NCBI GenBank assembly: GCA_965153455.1
Contig: OZ234502.1
Coordinates: 13,733,495-13,797,494 of the forward strand
Length of the DNA stretch: 64,000 nucleotides
Source of the DNA: Sphagnum compactum
Lineage: Eukaryota; Bryophyta; Sphagnopsida; Sphagnales
Direction: 5' to 3'
The position numbers and the translations under genes were made by a program. Position 1 is the first letter of the stretch; each line of letters opens with the position of its first letter. The notes beneath the pieces were generated by a model. It made no database searches. It was not told the origin of the DNA and was given only the letters and a program-made list of their open reading frames with translations. Shown here one piece after another: positions 34,961 to 48,307 of this stretch.

Positions 34961-37900
34961 TTAGTGTCACAATAAGGCAAAATACAAAGTGGGCAATTAT
35001 ACCTAATTTGTAGGCATGTTACACGAAGTTTGTGTGCATATAACAAGGGATTTAACTTAAGCTTGCATGGAATGAATAGCTTGAAAATATGTGTAGGATA
35101 TAAATTGTATCGCAAGCAAAAACATGGAATTATACACAATTTGTGGGCATACAACTAGGGAAGCTTAAAGCTACAAGGAATGAATGCCTTGTTTAATGAC
35201 TTGTAGGTCATAAACAACAACGTTAAAAAAAGGGCATGAAAACAACAAGGTCTTGAACACACATTTCAATGGCAAAAAACATAACTTAAGATGATGCATG
35301 AACCAACAAAACAAGTGGAATTGGTTTTTGTAACTTCAATCATGAAGTCCCACAAAAATGCCCATGTTACAAGAATGATCAACAAGAAAACCTATGGGTA
35401 TGGACATGTTTTAGGGGCATAAGACAGTAAAAACAAATTGCAAGGGTTAATGTAAAACAATGATGCATACCTTTTGAATTGTAGGGATGAGCTGTGGAAT
35501 CAAAGCTTAGTAAAAGGGAATTTGAAGTTTGAAATATTACATGTGAAAAACAATGCAAAAATGCATGATCAAGAGGATGGGAGCTCAGCAAAAGCTAGCA
35601 TCGCATTAGGAGATGAAACAAGTCCAGAACATGGAACATGTTTAATGGATGCAAGAATGAAGGAATAAGAAACATATGGAATGTAAGGACACAAGACACG
35701 TTTGGTAAGTTTGGAAAAGGGGTGAAAAATTATGTTATTACCTACAATTTTGCAATGCAAGAACTCCATGAATTGGGCAATGAAAACACATGAAGGTGGA
35801 CCAAAAGTTATATAAACACTTGCAACAATTAAACAACTAATGAATGCGATCGAACAACTGCAAAAGTAGTGAGAAGAAGGATGGGTTTACACGCGTAGAA
35901 GAACAATGGAGATGGGGGAATATTGTGCAAAATGGCTGCAAAACAGGCATGACGACGAAATACAACAACGATGCCTTAAAGCAAAAAGGTTTGTGAATGG
36001 GATGACAAGGTGGTGGGGGGCGGGGGCATGGTGAAGGAAGGGGCATGTATGGCATAAAGGAGCATGGGGATAGTGGGTTACAAAAAAGAATTAACAAGGG
36101 GACCCTATATGTAGGGTGGTGATGTGGTACCTATGAGGGGTTGGAGGTTACGATAAGAGGGGAACGAGAAACGGACAGAGGGTTACATGCGAGAAAGTAA
36201 CGAGAGGTGGAGAGGTTTAGGCAGCGAGGAAAAGGATGACATCATGCTGATGGGGGTGGTCCTTTTGTACCGGCTCCATTTAAGACCCTTGGCCAGTTTA
36301 ATGTCTTCCCAAAGAACAAGTTACAACCCAAAAAATGAACACAAAATCATCAGCATTAAACTCTGAGAAATTCTCAACACTGGCAAGATCTAATACAAAT
36401 GACTGCAAGATGGGAGTGATTTCAGCAATTTTGCATGATAATTTGTGTTTGTATCGACTCAGGCTGGCTGCCAAAAAACACTCAGAAAAGAGACTTCTTA
36501 CAGGCAGTAGTATCCATTTGGTCTTTCTCCTCACAAAAAGACAAATAAAATGATAAAACACGCAAAACACTCTTGAGAGAAAAAATTCTCAAAAATTTCT
36601 GACAAGATCAACTTTATTGGCAATCCTTTTCATTCACATGCTGCAATGACTTCCAGCCTTGAATGTGTTCACAGGCGAACAATTCATTGCAACATGTTTG
36701 CATTATTTAAACTTAATAAACACAGCTCCCATATAGTAATGTCAGACCTGGCAATAAGTACATATACAATGAGCACACACACTCTTACCAATTTCTTAGA
36801 GCATGGGACATGTTAATAATCAATGACCCATTTTCTATAGTGTGTTAGATCTCAGACTTCCGTGATGCCCAAATCTCATTTGATGTATTAGAGTTATCGT
36901 TAAAGTCACTTCACCCTGTCTTGGGGCCTGCTTTTACTAGGAACATGTTAAGTAGGCCTGAGATTGTAAAGGCAGTCTGTACAAAAAGTTTTTTTTTTCT
37001 CAGTTTGCCCTTTGCCCCATTTGTTTTTACCTTGTGATACCTGAACACAATTTGGGTCCATGTTATGCATGTTTTGGATATTGGGGGTATGTAACATGTC
37101 ATTGAGCATGTTGTGTGTTCTTTGCAATATTCGTAACATGAAAGGTTATGAGTGCAAAATGTGCTCACATATCACCCAAATGTTTTTAGTAAATATGAAC
37201 AGGGCAAAAGGCAGACTAGCCTGGGGAAAAAATCGCAGGCTGATTTAACATTTTCCCTTTCACCCCCTATCCCCTATTTCAGTGATATCCCCAAAGTAAG
37301 GAAATTTTATTAAATCTCAGTTATGCACAGAGTTTGAGAGCAATTATAGTAGCTGTATAGGTAGGAGCAGTGAAAATATATGTAGCAGCAGTGGACGCGC
37401 TCAGGAGAAAGGAGAGACAGGATGAAACTCAGTTTATTACCAAAATTGGTGGAAAAAATAGTTTGGATCCCAGTTATTTTGTTTTGTAAAATTTTCATTC
37501 CCAGTTACACGTTTGATACCCTATTATGCCAAAACTGGCTGTTCTCGCCCCCTAATCATGCAATGTTATGGATAACTCTATTATTAGATCAGAGGTTTTC
37601 ACGATGCCTTGTTTCTTATCATATGTTAGATTTGAGGTTTCCATAATGACTCCTCTTTTTACCAATTATTCAGGATAATCAAGATTGCATTCATCCATCA
37701 TATCCATTCAAACCTATGTTATTTGTCACTTGTTTTCAAAGGCACCAAAATAATTTATTTTGAAACAAAGAGCTTTGAAAACTTTGTTATTTTCATAGAA
37801 AAGTCACACCAAAGCAAAAGTTATTTGTTGAGGACAAGGCCTTGCGGACTGCTCAAGCATACTTTTGAGATGAAGGTGGTTTGTTTGTTAGCCAATTAAA

Positions 37901-38340
37901 AAGCCACTTAGTCTGCTTCTTGAGGTTGATGTCACGATGGATTTTTCATTTGATAACAACTTATACACGTACTTTACTTAGGTGCATTATTTGGGATAAT
38001 GTAACTAGGATCCGTTTTTCTCTTGTCTTTTATTTCAATTTTGTGAAATAAGAGTACAATTAAAAAAACCTCAAGGTAGATTTAGTATTTATTGGTGACA
38101 ATTTTTAGAAATTTGTTTGAATTTTTCTTCAAACGATAACAAAGTGTTGACATGCTTTTTTGAGGGCAATCAAAAACTGACCACATTCCTTCAAAAAATA
38201 GTTCCCCTTACTATTTTGGGGAAATTTTATTTTAAAAATTCAGGCAGCTACAACAAAATATTTCAGTTTGGCTTCTTCTTTTTTTGGGTCCCTGAAGTGG
38301 GAAAATTAGCCACATAAAAGAAACACTGCCCGAAACCCAC
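34961..38340. other. intergenic, no gene supported
   Basis: To about 36.2 kb the GTTAC-rich block continues and ends in a more CpG-rich stretch (36130-36260). From 36.3 kb the sequence changes character. Frames at 36298-36570 minus (90 codons) and 37422-37646 plus (74 codons) are open but unrecognised. Confidence 0.4.
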
Positions 38341-38660
38341 AAGTGCACCATCATCCATTGGAAAAACCATCCATAGTTATGACGGAGTTGTGCATAAACC
38401 ACAACTATCATCTTGTAATCCTTCCTACTTCCATCTTCCCTAAACCCCTAAACCCACCACTACCTTCATAACTATGTATCTAAGTGGGTACATACCTAGT
38501 ACCATAAGTAAGGCACTTGATGGCTACTAACTAGGTAGGTAGATAAATGTGGATTTAGTACATAGCTACTAACCATTGTGGTTACCCATGGGATAGGAAT
38601 ACAATGAAAAAGTGTTTCTTGTCCAAACATCATCCATTGTGCGCCGTGTGATGGTTTACT
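38341..38660. repeat. dispersed-repeat copies with a TACC/GGTA cluster
   Basis: GTGCACCATCATCCATTGGA followed by GGAGTTGTGCATAAACC resembles 12610-12670 (GTGCACCATCCACTGGA, GAGTTGTGGATGAACC) and 14071-14130. A second partial copy (CATCCATTGTGCGCC) is at about 38630. Between them lies TACATACCTAGTACC and AACTAGGTAGGTAGAT (38487-38551). Confidence 0.45.
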
Positions 38661-38928
38661 CATAACACCACACAGATGCATGCACACTATAGTTTGCCAG
38701 GCTCAGCTCCAGAGCTTGTCGGCCCAGGATTAATGCCAAGACTGAGCGACAAGCTTAACCAAAGCAGATGTTTTCCTTCCTGTGCATGTATGTGTGTGCA
38801 CTTTGCTAGCCTTTCTGGCCCATTTCTTTGTCAATTTGGATGCCCCGAGGTTCGTTCTTTTGGGCCGCACAAAGAAGTTAATTAAGCTCAAGGACTAGCC
38901 TGTACACAGGGTTAAATGTAACCAGCTT

Positions 38929-39778
38929 TGGATAGAGTGGTGGTACATACATACTACATACACAACAAGCCATTTTAGTGGCTTCCTATGTAGAACTTTG
39001 GCTTTTTTTCCTTAACCCTATATACTAGTTACGGAGCTTGGGCGTAAATGTCATATTTTGTACTGGAGCTTTCTAAAGCTGTGATGTGAATTATAATAAT
39101 ATTTTACATGCCCTCGAGGATCTGAAAATTTGTACTACTAACTTGCACCGACCACTTCTGTGGTCTCTGTTAAGCACAATACCGATTGTTTTTATATATT
39201 TAACGACAATTTGCAAATGACAACTAGATGGTGGTGAGAGCGAGAAATGGTCAAAATAAAATAAAAAATTGGCCAGGACATCTGCAAAAAGGGGTTTTCC
39301 CTTATTACTTTTTTGCAAATGACAAACTAGAGGGTGGTGAGAATGAAGGAAAAATATTTTTGGTTTTTTTTTTTTTGGCCAAAAGAAAATAAAAATTCCC
39401 AAGGACATCTACTAAGAAATATTCCAAATAATGTACACTTAACGACAATTCACCAAATGACAACTAGGTGGTGGTGAGAGAAAAAAATTATCCCAAAAAA
39501 GATAAATAAATCGTGTGAACATCTGCCAAAGGAGGAGGACGGTTCGCTTGTGACAATTTGCAAATGACAAACTAGATGAGCATAAAAATAACGTCCAACA
39601 AAAAAATGGTGAAAACCTGTGCAAAAAGGGTCCATTATTTTCTCCGCATAGTACATATTTCTGAACAAAATCAAAATATAATATTTACGCCGTCCTTTGC
39701 AAGCCTGGTAGGGTAATAAAAGCCCAAAATTTTTATAGAGCCACTAAAATGGCTTGTATACCACCAACCCAATCCCGT
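38929..39778. repeat. composite inverted/tandem repeat, possible small transposon
   Basis: CAAGCCATTTTAGTGGCT at about 38968-38985 is matched exactly in inverse orientation at about 39740-39757, each with a GGTGGTA word outside it. Inside are four copies of GCAAATGACAA(A)CTAGA, near 39211, 39315, 39450 and 39559, mostly followed by GGTGGTGAGA, arranged as two higher-order units about 240 bp apart. ATGTAGAACTTTGG also occurs in both orientations (39000 and 39840), but its order does not fit a simple terminal repeat. No target duplication was seen. Confidence 0.55.
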
Positions 39779-40349
39779 CCACATTAATGGTCCTGTCAAC
39801 CTTTTCCTTTCTTAAAAAAATTGCCTTAAAAATCCAAAGTTCTACATGTATTATTTATTGCAAAGCAAGCTGAGCTCCATCTTGTTAACTCGACATATTT
39901 GCAATCAAACCTCTACTCCCATCATATTAGTCCTTATGTTATGCAAATTGTATGGATAGAAACGAGCAAATCCAAGAAGGATTGAACATCCCCAAAAATA
40001 GAGAAATTAACATAATTAGCATTTGGAAAAATAAAATTAAATAAAATTATATGTATAATTATAATCAACCTTTCTTTTGGGTTGCCTTCAAATACATAGA
40101 CCATGGTCATAGAAATTGTTTGTTGTCATGGGTTTTCTTTTTTTCCTTTTATGGAACACACACAAAAATGGATCTTGGAGCTTTTGTGGGGATTATCATC
40201 CGCTTGATGAGCAAACAAGGTAGATGCCTCCCCCCTTTTTCCTCTAATTGAAGATTTATTGATGTAGTTGTCTGGAGAGCAAATTTTTAGTGCTTTGGAC
40301 TTGTCAAGTTGTGCATAAGTCTACTATATATTTATACCAAAACCATTTC

Positions 40350-41311
40350 ACTATTTGAATAGATCACAAGCCCTTAGAATGGCTAGCCAATATTTCGAAT
40401 GTGCACAACAAGAGGGGAAAATGGGTGGACATGATGATGCAAGATTACAATTTTTGCATTGTGACTCGCCCAAGATCTAATCACACAAACACAAATGCAT
40501 TTAGTAAAAGCCCAATGGGGAAACCTAAGGACAATGAGGATATTTAGGATGAAATCTAGGACTTGGGATTGGTGTTGGTATTAGTATTGGGTAGATGGAG
40601 AAATTGGAAAGGTTTATGATACATCTTTTTCAAGAAGTTATTCAAATTCACAATTGGTTGCATGAACTAATTATTGCTTCAATATCAATCATGAACCGTT
40701 TTGTGATTTGAAATGCAATAAAAGCTAGCATCATTTTTATGTTCAATTTGAAAAGATGTTGGATGAGGACAACCTTGTGAATAAGGTTTCCATGTAGATG
40801 TCACTAAAGACACCCATGTTCCAATAAAGTAAAATGTGTGAGAGAGGTTAGTGGTAGCCACCCATCAAAAAGGGGAAGGTGGGTTACTAGGGAGGCTTAG
40901 CGGGAATTGGTGAAAAATGTCCAAAAGGAAGTAGATGGAATGAAAAAACTTAATGACGATTTGAAAATTTTAAAAATAGGGTTGAAGTTGTGGACTAGAC
41001 ATTTGGAGAGATGAACAATGTATACAAACATTGCAAATTAGTGTGATGCTTATTATGTGGAACTTCTTCGAAGAATGATCCAAAAAATAATTTTGAAGTT
41101 TTACTAGCAAGAGGATAGATTGTACTTCCAAGGATTGATAATTCCAAGGCTAAAATTGAGGAAGCTACTAATTGAAGAAATGCATAAGGAGCTTGGGCAT
41201 TTGGTGAAAGAAAGATCTCACAAGAGGTGAATTGTACAATTTTTTAAAATAGTCACACCCTATTGATGTGAGAAATCATAAACGTATGTAAAAAGTGTCA
41301 TCTAACAAAAT
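40350..41311 (+). mobile_element. second Ty3/gypsy remnant: RNase H end to integrase zinc finger, decayed
   Basis: At 40359 the RNase H motif DHKPLEWLA is readable, followed by KWVDMM, QDYNFCIVTRP and a NAFSKSPMG block, as in gypsy pol (DHQPLxWL..RW..xLQDYxF.I..RPG....DALSR). After a poorly conserved tether, a LYFQGLIIPR..LRKLLIEEMHKELGH block (about 41110-41205) and then NVCKKCHLTK (about 41283-41311) form the His-His...Cys-Cys zinc-binding module of integrase. Frames change several times and stops interrupt. It differs in region and style from the chromovirus piece at 27-28 kb, and neither LTRs nor the catalytic core were found. Confidence 0.8.
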
Positions 41312-44300
41312 AAACATGATTGTTACTAAAGTGAAAACATACTAAAGTGAACCAAAATGGGAAGTTGAAAATTGATTCCAATCATATCCAATGTATTTTG
41401 AGCCTAATGAAATTAGGTTTCGAACATGAAAACATTTAATTCATGTTGAAGTTAACATTTTTTTTTATGGCCAAGTTCATACCATTCAAATTTAAACCAT
41501 TTTCAACACATCCATTAAATATTGGTCTCTAAATATTTGATTCCCATATCTAAATGGATTTTACAAGATTTCAGTGATTATTAGGTTTGTATTTTAAATC
41601 CTAAAAAAGCTAAGGGACCTTTTCTTATTGGAATCTTAACATACGTGTTACTTGCATGTTACCCAACTCAACTAGAAACAATAAATGTAAATGCACATAT
41701 GGGGGTCCACTTTTGGTGTAATGGTGTCCATTTTTTCATTATAATGAGTAATAAAATTTTCATTTTGTCAATTGGCATTTGGTTTTAGAATTAACAACTT
41801 AATTATGACAACACCTATGTAATTATTTTTAAATAAAATTTCACTCACATTTAACAATGGACTTTTGAAATCCAAAAATATAGACTAGTCAATTGACTAA
41901 AATGGTAGAAAATTAAATGGTTCATATTGAATTTCATTCTAAATTATTTATAGTGATTTAATATGTGGTGTAATGTAAAATACTAAACTTTTGTGTCATT
42001 AAGATCATCATGCAATACTATATCTAGGTAGTTACATCCATGGTTGTTTACAACAAAATATATTACAATCATCCTCTAGTTTAACACCACAAACACAATC
42101 AAAAGTTTAACACACTCCTTAAAGGAAGATCCATGCCCTACATCAACTCTAAAAACATGTATTAGCAAGCGAAAAAACAAATTGAAGCAAAAACACAAAA
42201 CACAATTAAAGAGGTGCAAAAGATTCAATTTCATTTGCTCCTCCCAAGAAAATAATTTTTCCAAAACCAAATATTTACTATTTGTTCACATTAAGATTAT
42301 TCAAAACCTATTAATCCTCCCATGGGGCCATGCTGAGAAGAATCCTAACATCCACCTTCTTTTAAAGAACAAATAAAAATCAATTGGAAGTCATTTGAAA
42401 GGAATGTTTCCAAGATTATCATTCATCCATTATTATAATGTACTAATTTAATGAAATTGTCCTTAAGCATTTGTATGTGTTCATCATTATTAACCCTTCA
42501 ACCATGGAATTAAAATCAATACATGAGAATTACAAGAGTGGGGAGTATATGCAGCCTTCCTCCTTTAATTCATATCTTCACAAACCTCCAATCGGGCATT
42601 TTCTTTCCAATAGGTTTTTCAAAAAAAATTCCATCTCAAGATGTTCAATTGTGATCATCATTAAGTTCAATGGATGTCACTATATTTCTAATACCAATCA
42701 TTTCATGTTCAAACACAATTCAACACATTCAAAGCAAAAGGTGCAAACTTGGGGGGTCATAAAATGATGAAAACATAAGCACATGGCATGATAAAATGAA
42801 AGTAGAAAATTTGAAAAATGTAAACCTAGTTTTAGGCTTACATGACTTACAATGTGAGTTTATTGAGAATTTCCAATTCTAGGGGGTGGGGGAATAAAAT
42901 AATGCAATATCAACTAGAATAATTGGTCAATGTGTCAAGCTTTCGCATGAGATCCCCCCTTCAAGTTGAGTGGGGATGGTAAAATTGAGTAATGTCTCTT
43001 GGCACAAGAAGACTTGTTTTTGGATGTTTTTGGACCTCATGTTAATTCAAATGTATAATAGATGTATTTTTATACACTCTTGATTTCCAATTAGAACAAG
43101 TTATAGAAAACTGTAGATATTTGTTTGAACTATAAGTTGAAGTTTTAAGTAATTTAACCATGTAAATTTTATTACCAACATATTCACACTTTCAATAATA
43201 AAACATTTAGTAATATAATCCATTCTTTTTATCTTCAACATATAAATGTTTAATTTACCTCCCTAATTATATATATGCATGTGTCAATAGTTAATGGGTT
43301 AAAGGTTGACGATATTAATTTTCTATGTTTTTGGTAGGATGTTGTGAACAATATTGGCTAGGTCAAGGGTTTTAAGCGGAATTGTTGGGATCTAGGTTTA
43401 ATGTTTTTTATAAAGTGGATGACCTAGTGGCTCCAAGTTTAAGGAATATTTTCAAAAATTAAAACCCATTGGTTATTAGGTTGGGTCCAATTTTCTAGAC
43501 TTCTAGTTCTTTGGGTTGACAATTTTATGCTTTAGGAGGCTTGTTAATTTTGGGTTCAAGGCAAGGCCATTTTTAGACACTTATTTGAAATGGTTTTAAA
43601 AAAAAAGTTGAGTTGGGTTCGGGTTTTAGGCCTTTAGTTAAGTGATTTGAATAAAAATTACATATCAAATCTTATAGAAAAATATTTATTCTTTTGCTAA
43701 CTAAGCACTATTGGAACACCATCAACGTGAAATGCAAGGAACAAAGGAAACATGCATTACTAGATACTATAATTTGATGTAATTAGATTTTATTTATGTA
43801 ATTACCTATGGGTTAAGTTTGGTAATTTTTTTAATAGTTGGATTTCATAATTTAATTATGGTTTGGTCATAACTTCAATTACTGTGCATGACTTTCACAT
43901 GATAATTCATGTGAAAAACCTTTGCCACATTATTGTGCATGGATCATACATGATGAGTCATGTGTGATAATTCATATTGAAAGCTTTTACCACATTAATG
44001 TGCATGTTAAATCACATAGGGAGCTTCACAATGTGTAGATTTTAAAAAAATTCTTGTTTTGTTTCCTTTTGGTTAGTATATAAGTGAATGTTTGTGACCT
44101 TTGAAAACACCTTCATTTGATGAAAACAAGTTGTTGATGAATGCAAGGTTTCATGGAATGGAATTGTGAAGGGAATTGTGATTTTAGTCTTCAAAGATTT
44201 TGGAATAGTTTATGATTGTGTGAAATTCATGGTAGGAAAATGGTGTGACACAATAATTACACATAAAAATAAAAAGGTGAAAAAATATTCATGTAAATAA

Positions 44301-46222
44301 AAACATATATTTCCATAACTATGTAATAAACATACATAGTTTTGATTTTGTACTCACTTGTTAGTTTACAATACCATTGTTTTCCACACAAAAATGTGAA
44401 GATTACAAATTTTAATAAAGAAATATTTTCAAGACACGAAGGTAAATGCACAAGCATTTTTGGTAGGGGAATTTTTTCAAAATCAAATTCTTTTCAAAAC
44501 AACACATCCTCCATGTCACCTTCAATGGTCTCATTCTTCTTCAAATTATTGAACTTCAAGAAATGAGTTGGTCTATGACTTTTATGATAAAACTCATAAA
44601 CAATGGGAAGTGAGAATAAAAAACAAATTCACAAGGAGGGGTTCCAAGTAAAATAAAATAAAATCATAAACCCTATAATTACAAATAAAACTCAACCTTC
44701 AACAAAAACACATTGAGACCCGTTAGGTTAGATCTTTTATCAACTCCAACTAACGTTGAATTTCCCCACAATGATACCAATTAAAGCAAGTCTTATGACA
44801 AATAATTCCCCACTGAAAGCTGTTGGACACTAACCTAAACCCAACCCTAGTCGACAAAGGTAATGAGTATCTCGACTTGAGATTTTCATATTAAATGCAA
44901 AGTTACTATGAACTAAGAGAAATTGAAAGGGGAAAAAAAAAAAAGAAACCAAGAAATCAAAACACCAAAGGAAAGAGAGTGGATAATATTGAGATGAAGT
45001 TGTTTTTCACATGGTGGGTATTCTATTGCCTCCAAATCATTTGCTGCACAAAACATGAGATAGAAAAAGAAATAGAAAGAAATGGAAACTCATTTACACC
45101 TTCATGCTATACCCAAGCAACCACTTGACCCTTGACACCTATCTTAATCTTGGATGAGAAAATAAAACATCTTAGAATTTACATGTGTAGTTTGTTTTTC
45201 AATTATACGGTTTGCTTGCATGTACGTAGGAAACCAAAACCTACTTGCAAACTTTGGTAGAAACCCAACCAAGTGAAGAGAAAAACAACGGTTACAAGTG
45301 GACCCATTGCAATCAAATTATGACTACATGATTAAATTAAGACTATTTTGTGACTACATTATGACTACATGACTATCTGCCCTTGCCATTATGGTAAAGA
45401 CCAGAGGTAGGCATAGAAATTCCTGGCAGCCAATGAGGTGAGCAAACATGCACCCCAAGGGCTCAGTTTTTTATTTCTTTTGGAGCGAATAAAGGGAGGG
45501 CAGGGGAGAGAGGGTGTTGAATTTTTTGGTTCCGAATGTGTTCTCAACCTGTTCCGCAAGTCCTCAATGTGTTCCCCAATATGTTCCCAATAGCATCGTA
45601 CTTTATCCCATATCCTTAGGCATAAGTTTTTTTACTCATGTAACCAATACAAGCAGCCCAAAAAGGAGACTACAATATATCTATTTTGGGAGTGTTCAAG
45701 TTCAGATTTTTTCGATTTTTTGAGGTTTTAGGCCAATCACGAAAACTTTTTGCATCACTGGAAGGAAGGAGAGGGATATGTAACTCTGAAAATTATTTAT
45801 AAGACCCATCGTGATGAATGAATGAAGCATTCAGCTCTTTACACTACAAAGCTTTTTGTCCACTCGGAGCTTTTCAATCATTTCAAACAACCAGAACATA
45901 TAACAATTGCAATGACAGAGATGCACCCGGTGCGCACTTTCTCTCCATAGCTGATCATCACCCATACTACTACAATCTGTGTATCCATCCATTTATATCC
46001 AGCACTTCTGCTCACACTTGTCCAGGTGAAGAAAAAGACACTTATGATCATGTGGAAAGCCTTTAAAACCCAAAGATTTTATGATCATTGAAATGCAAAT
46101 AGCCTATGTCATAACTCGAAGAAGTCATCATGGATGAGCCACTTTGGGTAGCTAACAATTATGTGCAACAAGTTGGCATTAGGAAATAGATGAAGGTGAT
46201 CCCTTTGGGCTCACCACCCCGA
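41312..46222. other. AT-rich intergenic, no gene supported
   Basis: Only short open frames. A weak tandem repeat at about 43880-44035 (TGTGCATG ... TTCATGTGAAA ... TTxCCACATT, period about 52-64) is the one structure noticed. Confidence 0.45.
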
Positions 46223-46475
46223 CAAACTTTTTATAAACAAAAAGTTATTGGATCCACATGTCTTGAGAAGGGGGTGTATATGGCCTCTTCATGACTAACC
46301 TTTTTAGTGAGAAATATATCCCATGTGTGGATTGATACCCATCTTCTTGTTAACATCAAGAGTGAGTGAGTTTAAATCGCAAACTTTTTATGAGTGAAAA
46401 GCACTCGATTCAAATGTCTTAGAAGGGGTGATGAATGTAGCTGCCTCTTCACTACTAACTTCTTTAGTATAGGGG
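46223..46475. repeat. diverged direct repeat, period about 157 bp
   Basis: CAAACTTTTTAT starts at 46223 and 46380. Both copies continue with an ACATGTCTTGAGAAGG / AAATGTCTTAGAAGG word and then GCCTCTTCA..ACTAAC.T.TTTAGT. Confidence 0.65.
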
Positions 46476-48307
46476 AGGTCCTAAGGTACCTCCCAAGGCT
46501 CCGTCGAATGAGGTCATGCCTAGGAGGGGCATGGTGACCCCAAGAAGAAGTAGGCCGGGCCAAATTCCATGAAGTCTTTGGGGGAATGAGGACTTTGCAG
46601 TCAAAAATCTGGGATCATCTTTAAATTGTTTCTTTTCATGTACATGTATGTGGGTAGAGAAAAGGGTTAGGTAGTAAGGCTTGAAAGATGTGGGTTATTA
46701 AATTATTTTGATATCGATAACATGAACATAAAAAAAGGCACATATTCATTTGTCTTTTTCATATCCATGTAAGTGGGTAAGATAGTCAAAGCTTTGAAGA
46801 GATAAAATTCAAATGACATAAAATTATATCATTTTTTTATTTGGGCTTTGCATTGTTACGCAATATTAATGACAATCGATTGATGAAAAAAAAAATTGTT
46901 TTGTGAAAATTAAGTAATAACATTGCATGTAACTTGAATTGAATTAAATTTAAATTGAATTGAAATCAAATATATTGAATTTCAACTCAACTAAATTCAA
47001 TTCAAAAATTGGATTAAAATTAATTAAAGAAAATGAGATACATCATTATTTGAGAATGGGCTAAACATATTCTAAGTTAAAACCATTTTAAATGATAACT
47101 TTTTCAAAAGATGACTTATGAAATCTAAAGTTTGTCTTACCTAAACCAACTCCAAGAATCATCATTACAAAAAATATACAATTGTCATTACACTGAAAAC
47201 ATAGTTACAAATCAAACATGATGGAATGGATTGTCGAGTTGACAAGGAGCAAACTTTCATTGCCTTAAGTAGTTGTATTGTCAATAAAAAACTCCAAAAT
47301 GCATCTCATTTTTTGAAAACCAATCTAAAATTTTCACCAAATGGGCAAAATTTTGCAATTGTAAAAGCCACTGCTACAAACTGTTTTAGGGCAGAGGCAA
47401 ACCTAATATGGAGGCAAACTGCAAATTGTAGTTACCTTGACCACCCATTCATCAGTTCAATCTCCAACTCAAATTTCCAACAAAAAAAGAGCCTAAGATC
47501 TGAAAGTCAGAAAAAGGAGTTAGAAATGTGAGAAGTGTTGGTGCTTGAAAACAATTGAGTAACATTGATTGCCACCAAATTGTCTGAAGTAAACAATTGT
47601 GAATTGGGCAAGGAGAACGAGATGAGTAAAGGACAAGAGGTCTCAAGTGATGTTGAGGACAAGGAGCTGTTAGATTCAGGTCTTGAGGAAATGCACAAGG
47701 CCAGTTCAAGTATACCCATGTATATATATATATGTATATATGTATGTACATGTGACTGATGTTCAGCATTAAATAATTCTCAAAATGTTTGGCCAAAACA
47801 TAGAAAATAATGCTCACAAATGGATTCCATTCCACAGTAATCACAGAATACATGCATTTACTGAGACATGGAGGGAGAGAGGGATTCAGCTGCAATACGT
47901 AAACAGGAAGTTTATGTAAATCCTACCTGCTTGCAAAAGCTGAATAGAACTTGTACCATGAGTAGATTATCAAAAAGCATTTCCTCTCCCAACGTGCTTG
48001 AAAAATTCCCATATGAGTATCTCACCTGCTCGTGGATGTGGCAAGATTTTTGAAAGCAAAGTCCAAAACAAAAATCCCATGTGTGATCTCTGTTTTTTCA
48101 ATGCATTGGAGATTCAATCTAGTTTTCTTTGCAATTCTTGTATTGAGAATAAGATTTTTGTTTTCTACAATCTAGACTTCAGGTTCAACAGAATGCAAAC
48201 TTGAGGAATTACTGGATTGTTCAACTTATTGGTTTCAGAATTCAGGTGAAGACTGGAAACAGAGAGTCCAAAAAAACTAGTTCAGAAAACCTTGGGTGTG
48301 GCAAGCT
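46476..48307. other. intergenic and 3' flank of the MPV17-like gene
   Basis: No gene seen. A TATATATGTATG microsatellite lies at about 47720-47750. The part just below 48307 should contain the 3' untranslated region of the minus-strand gene. Confidence 0.45.
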
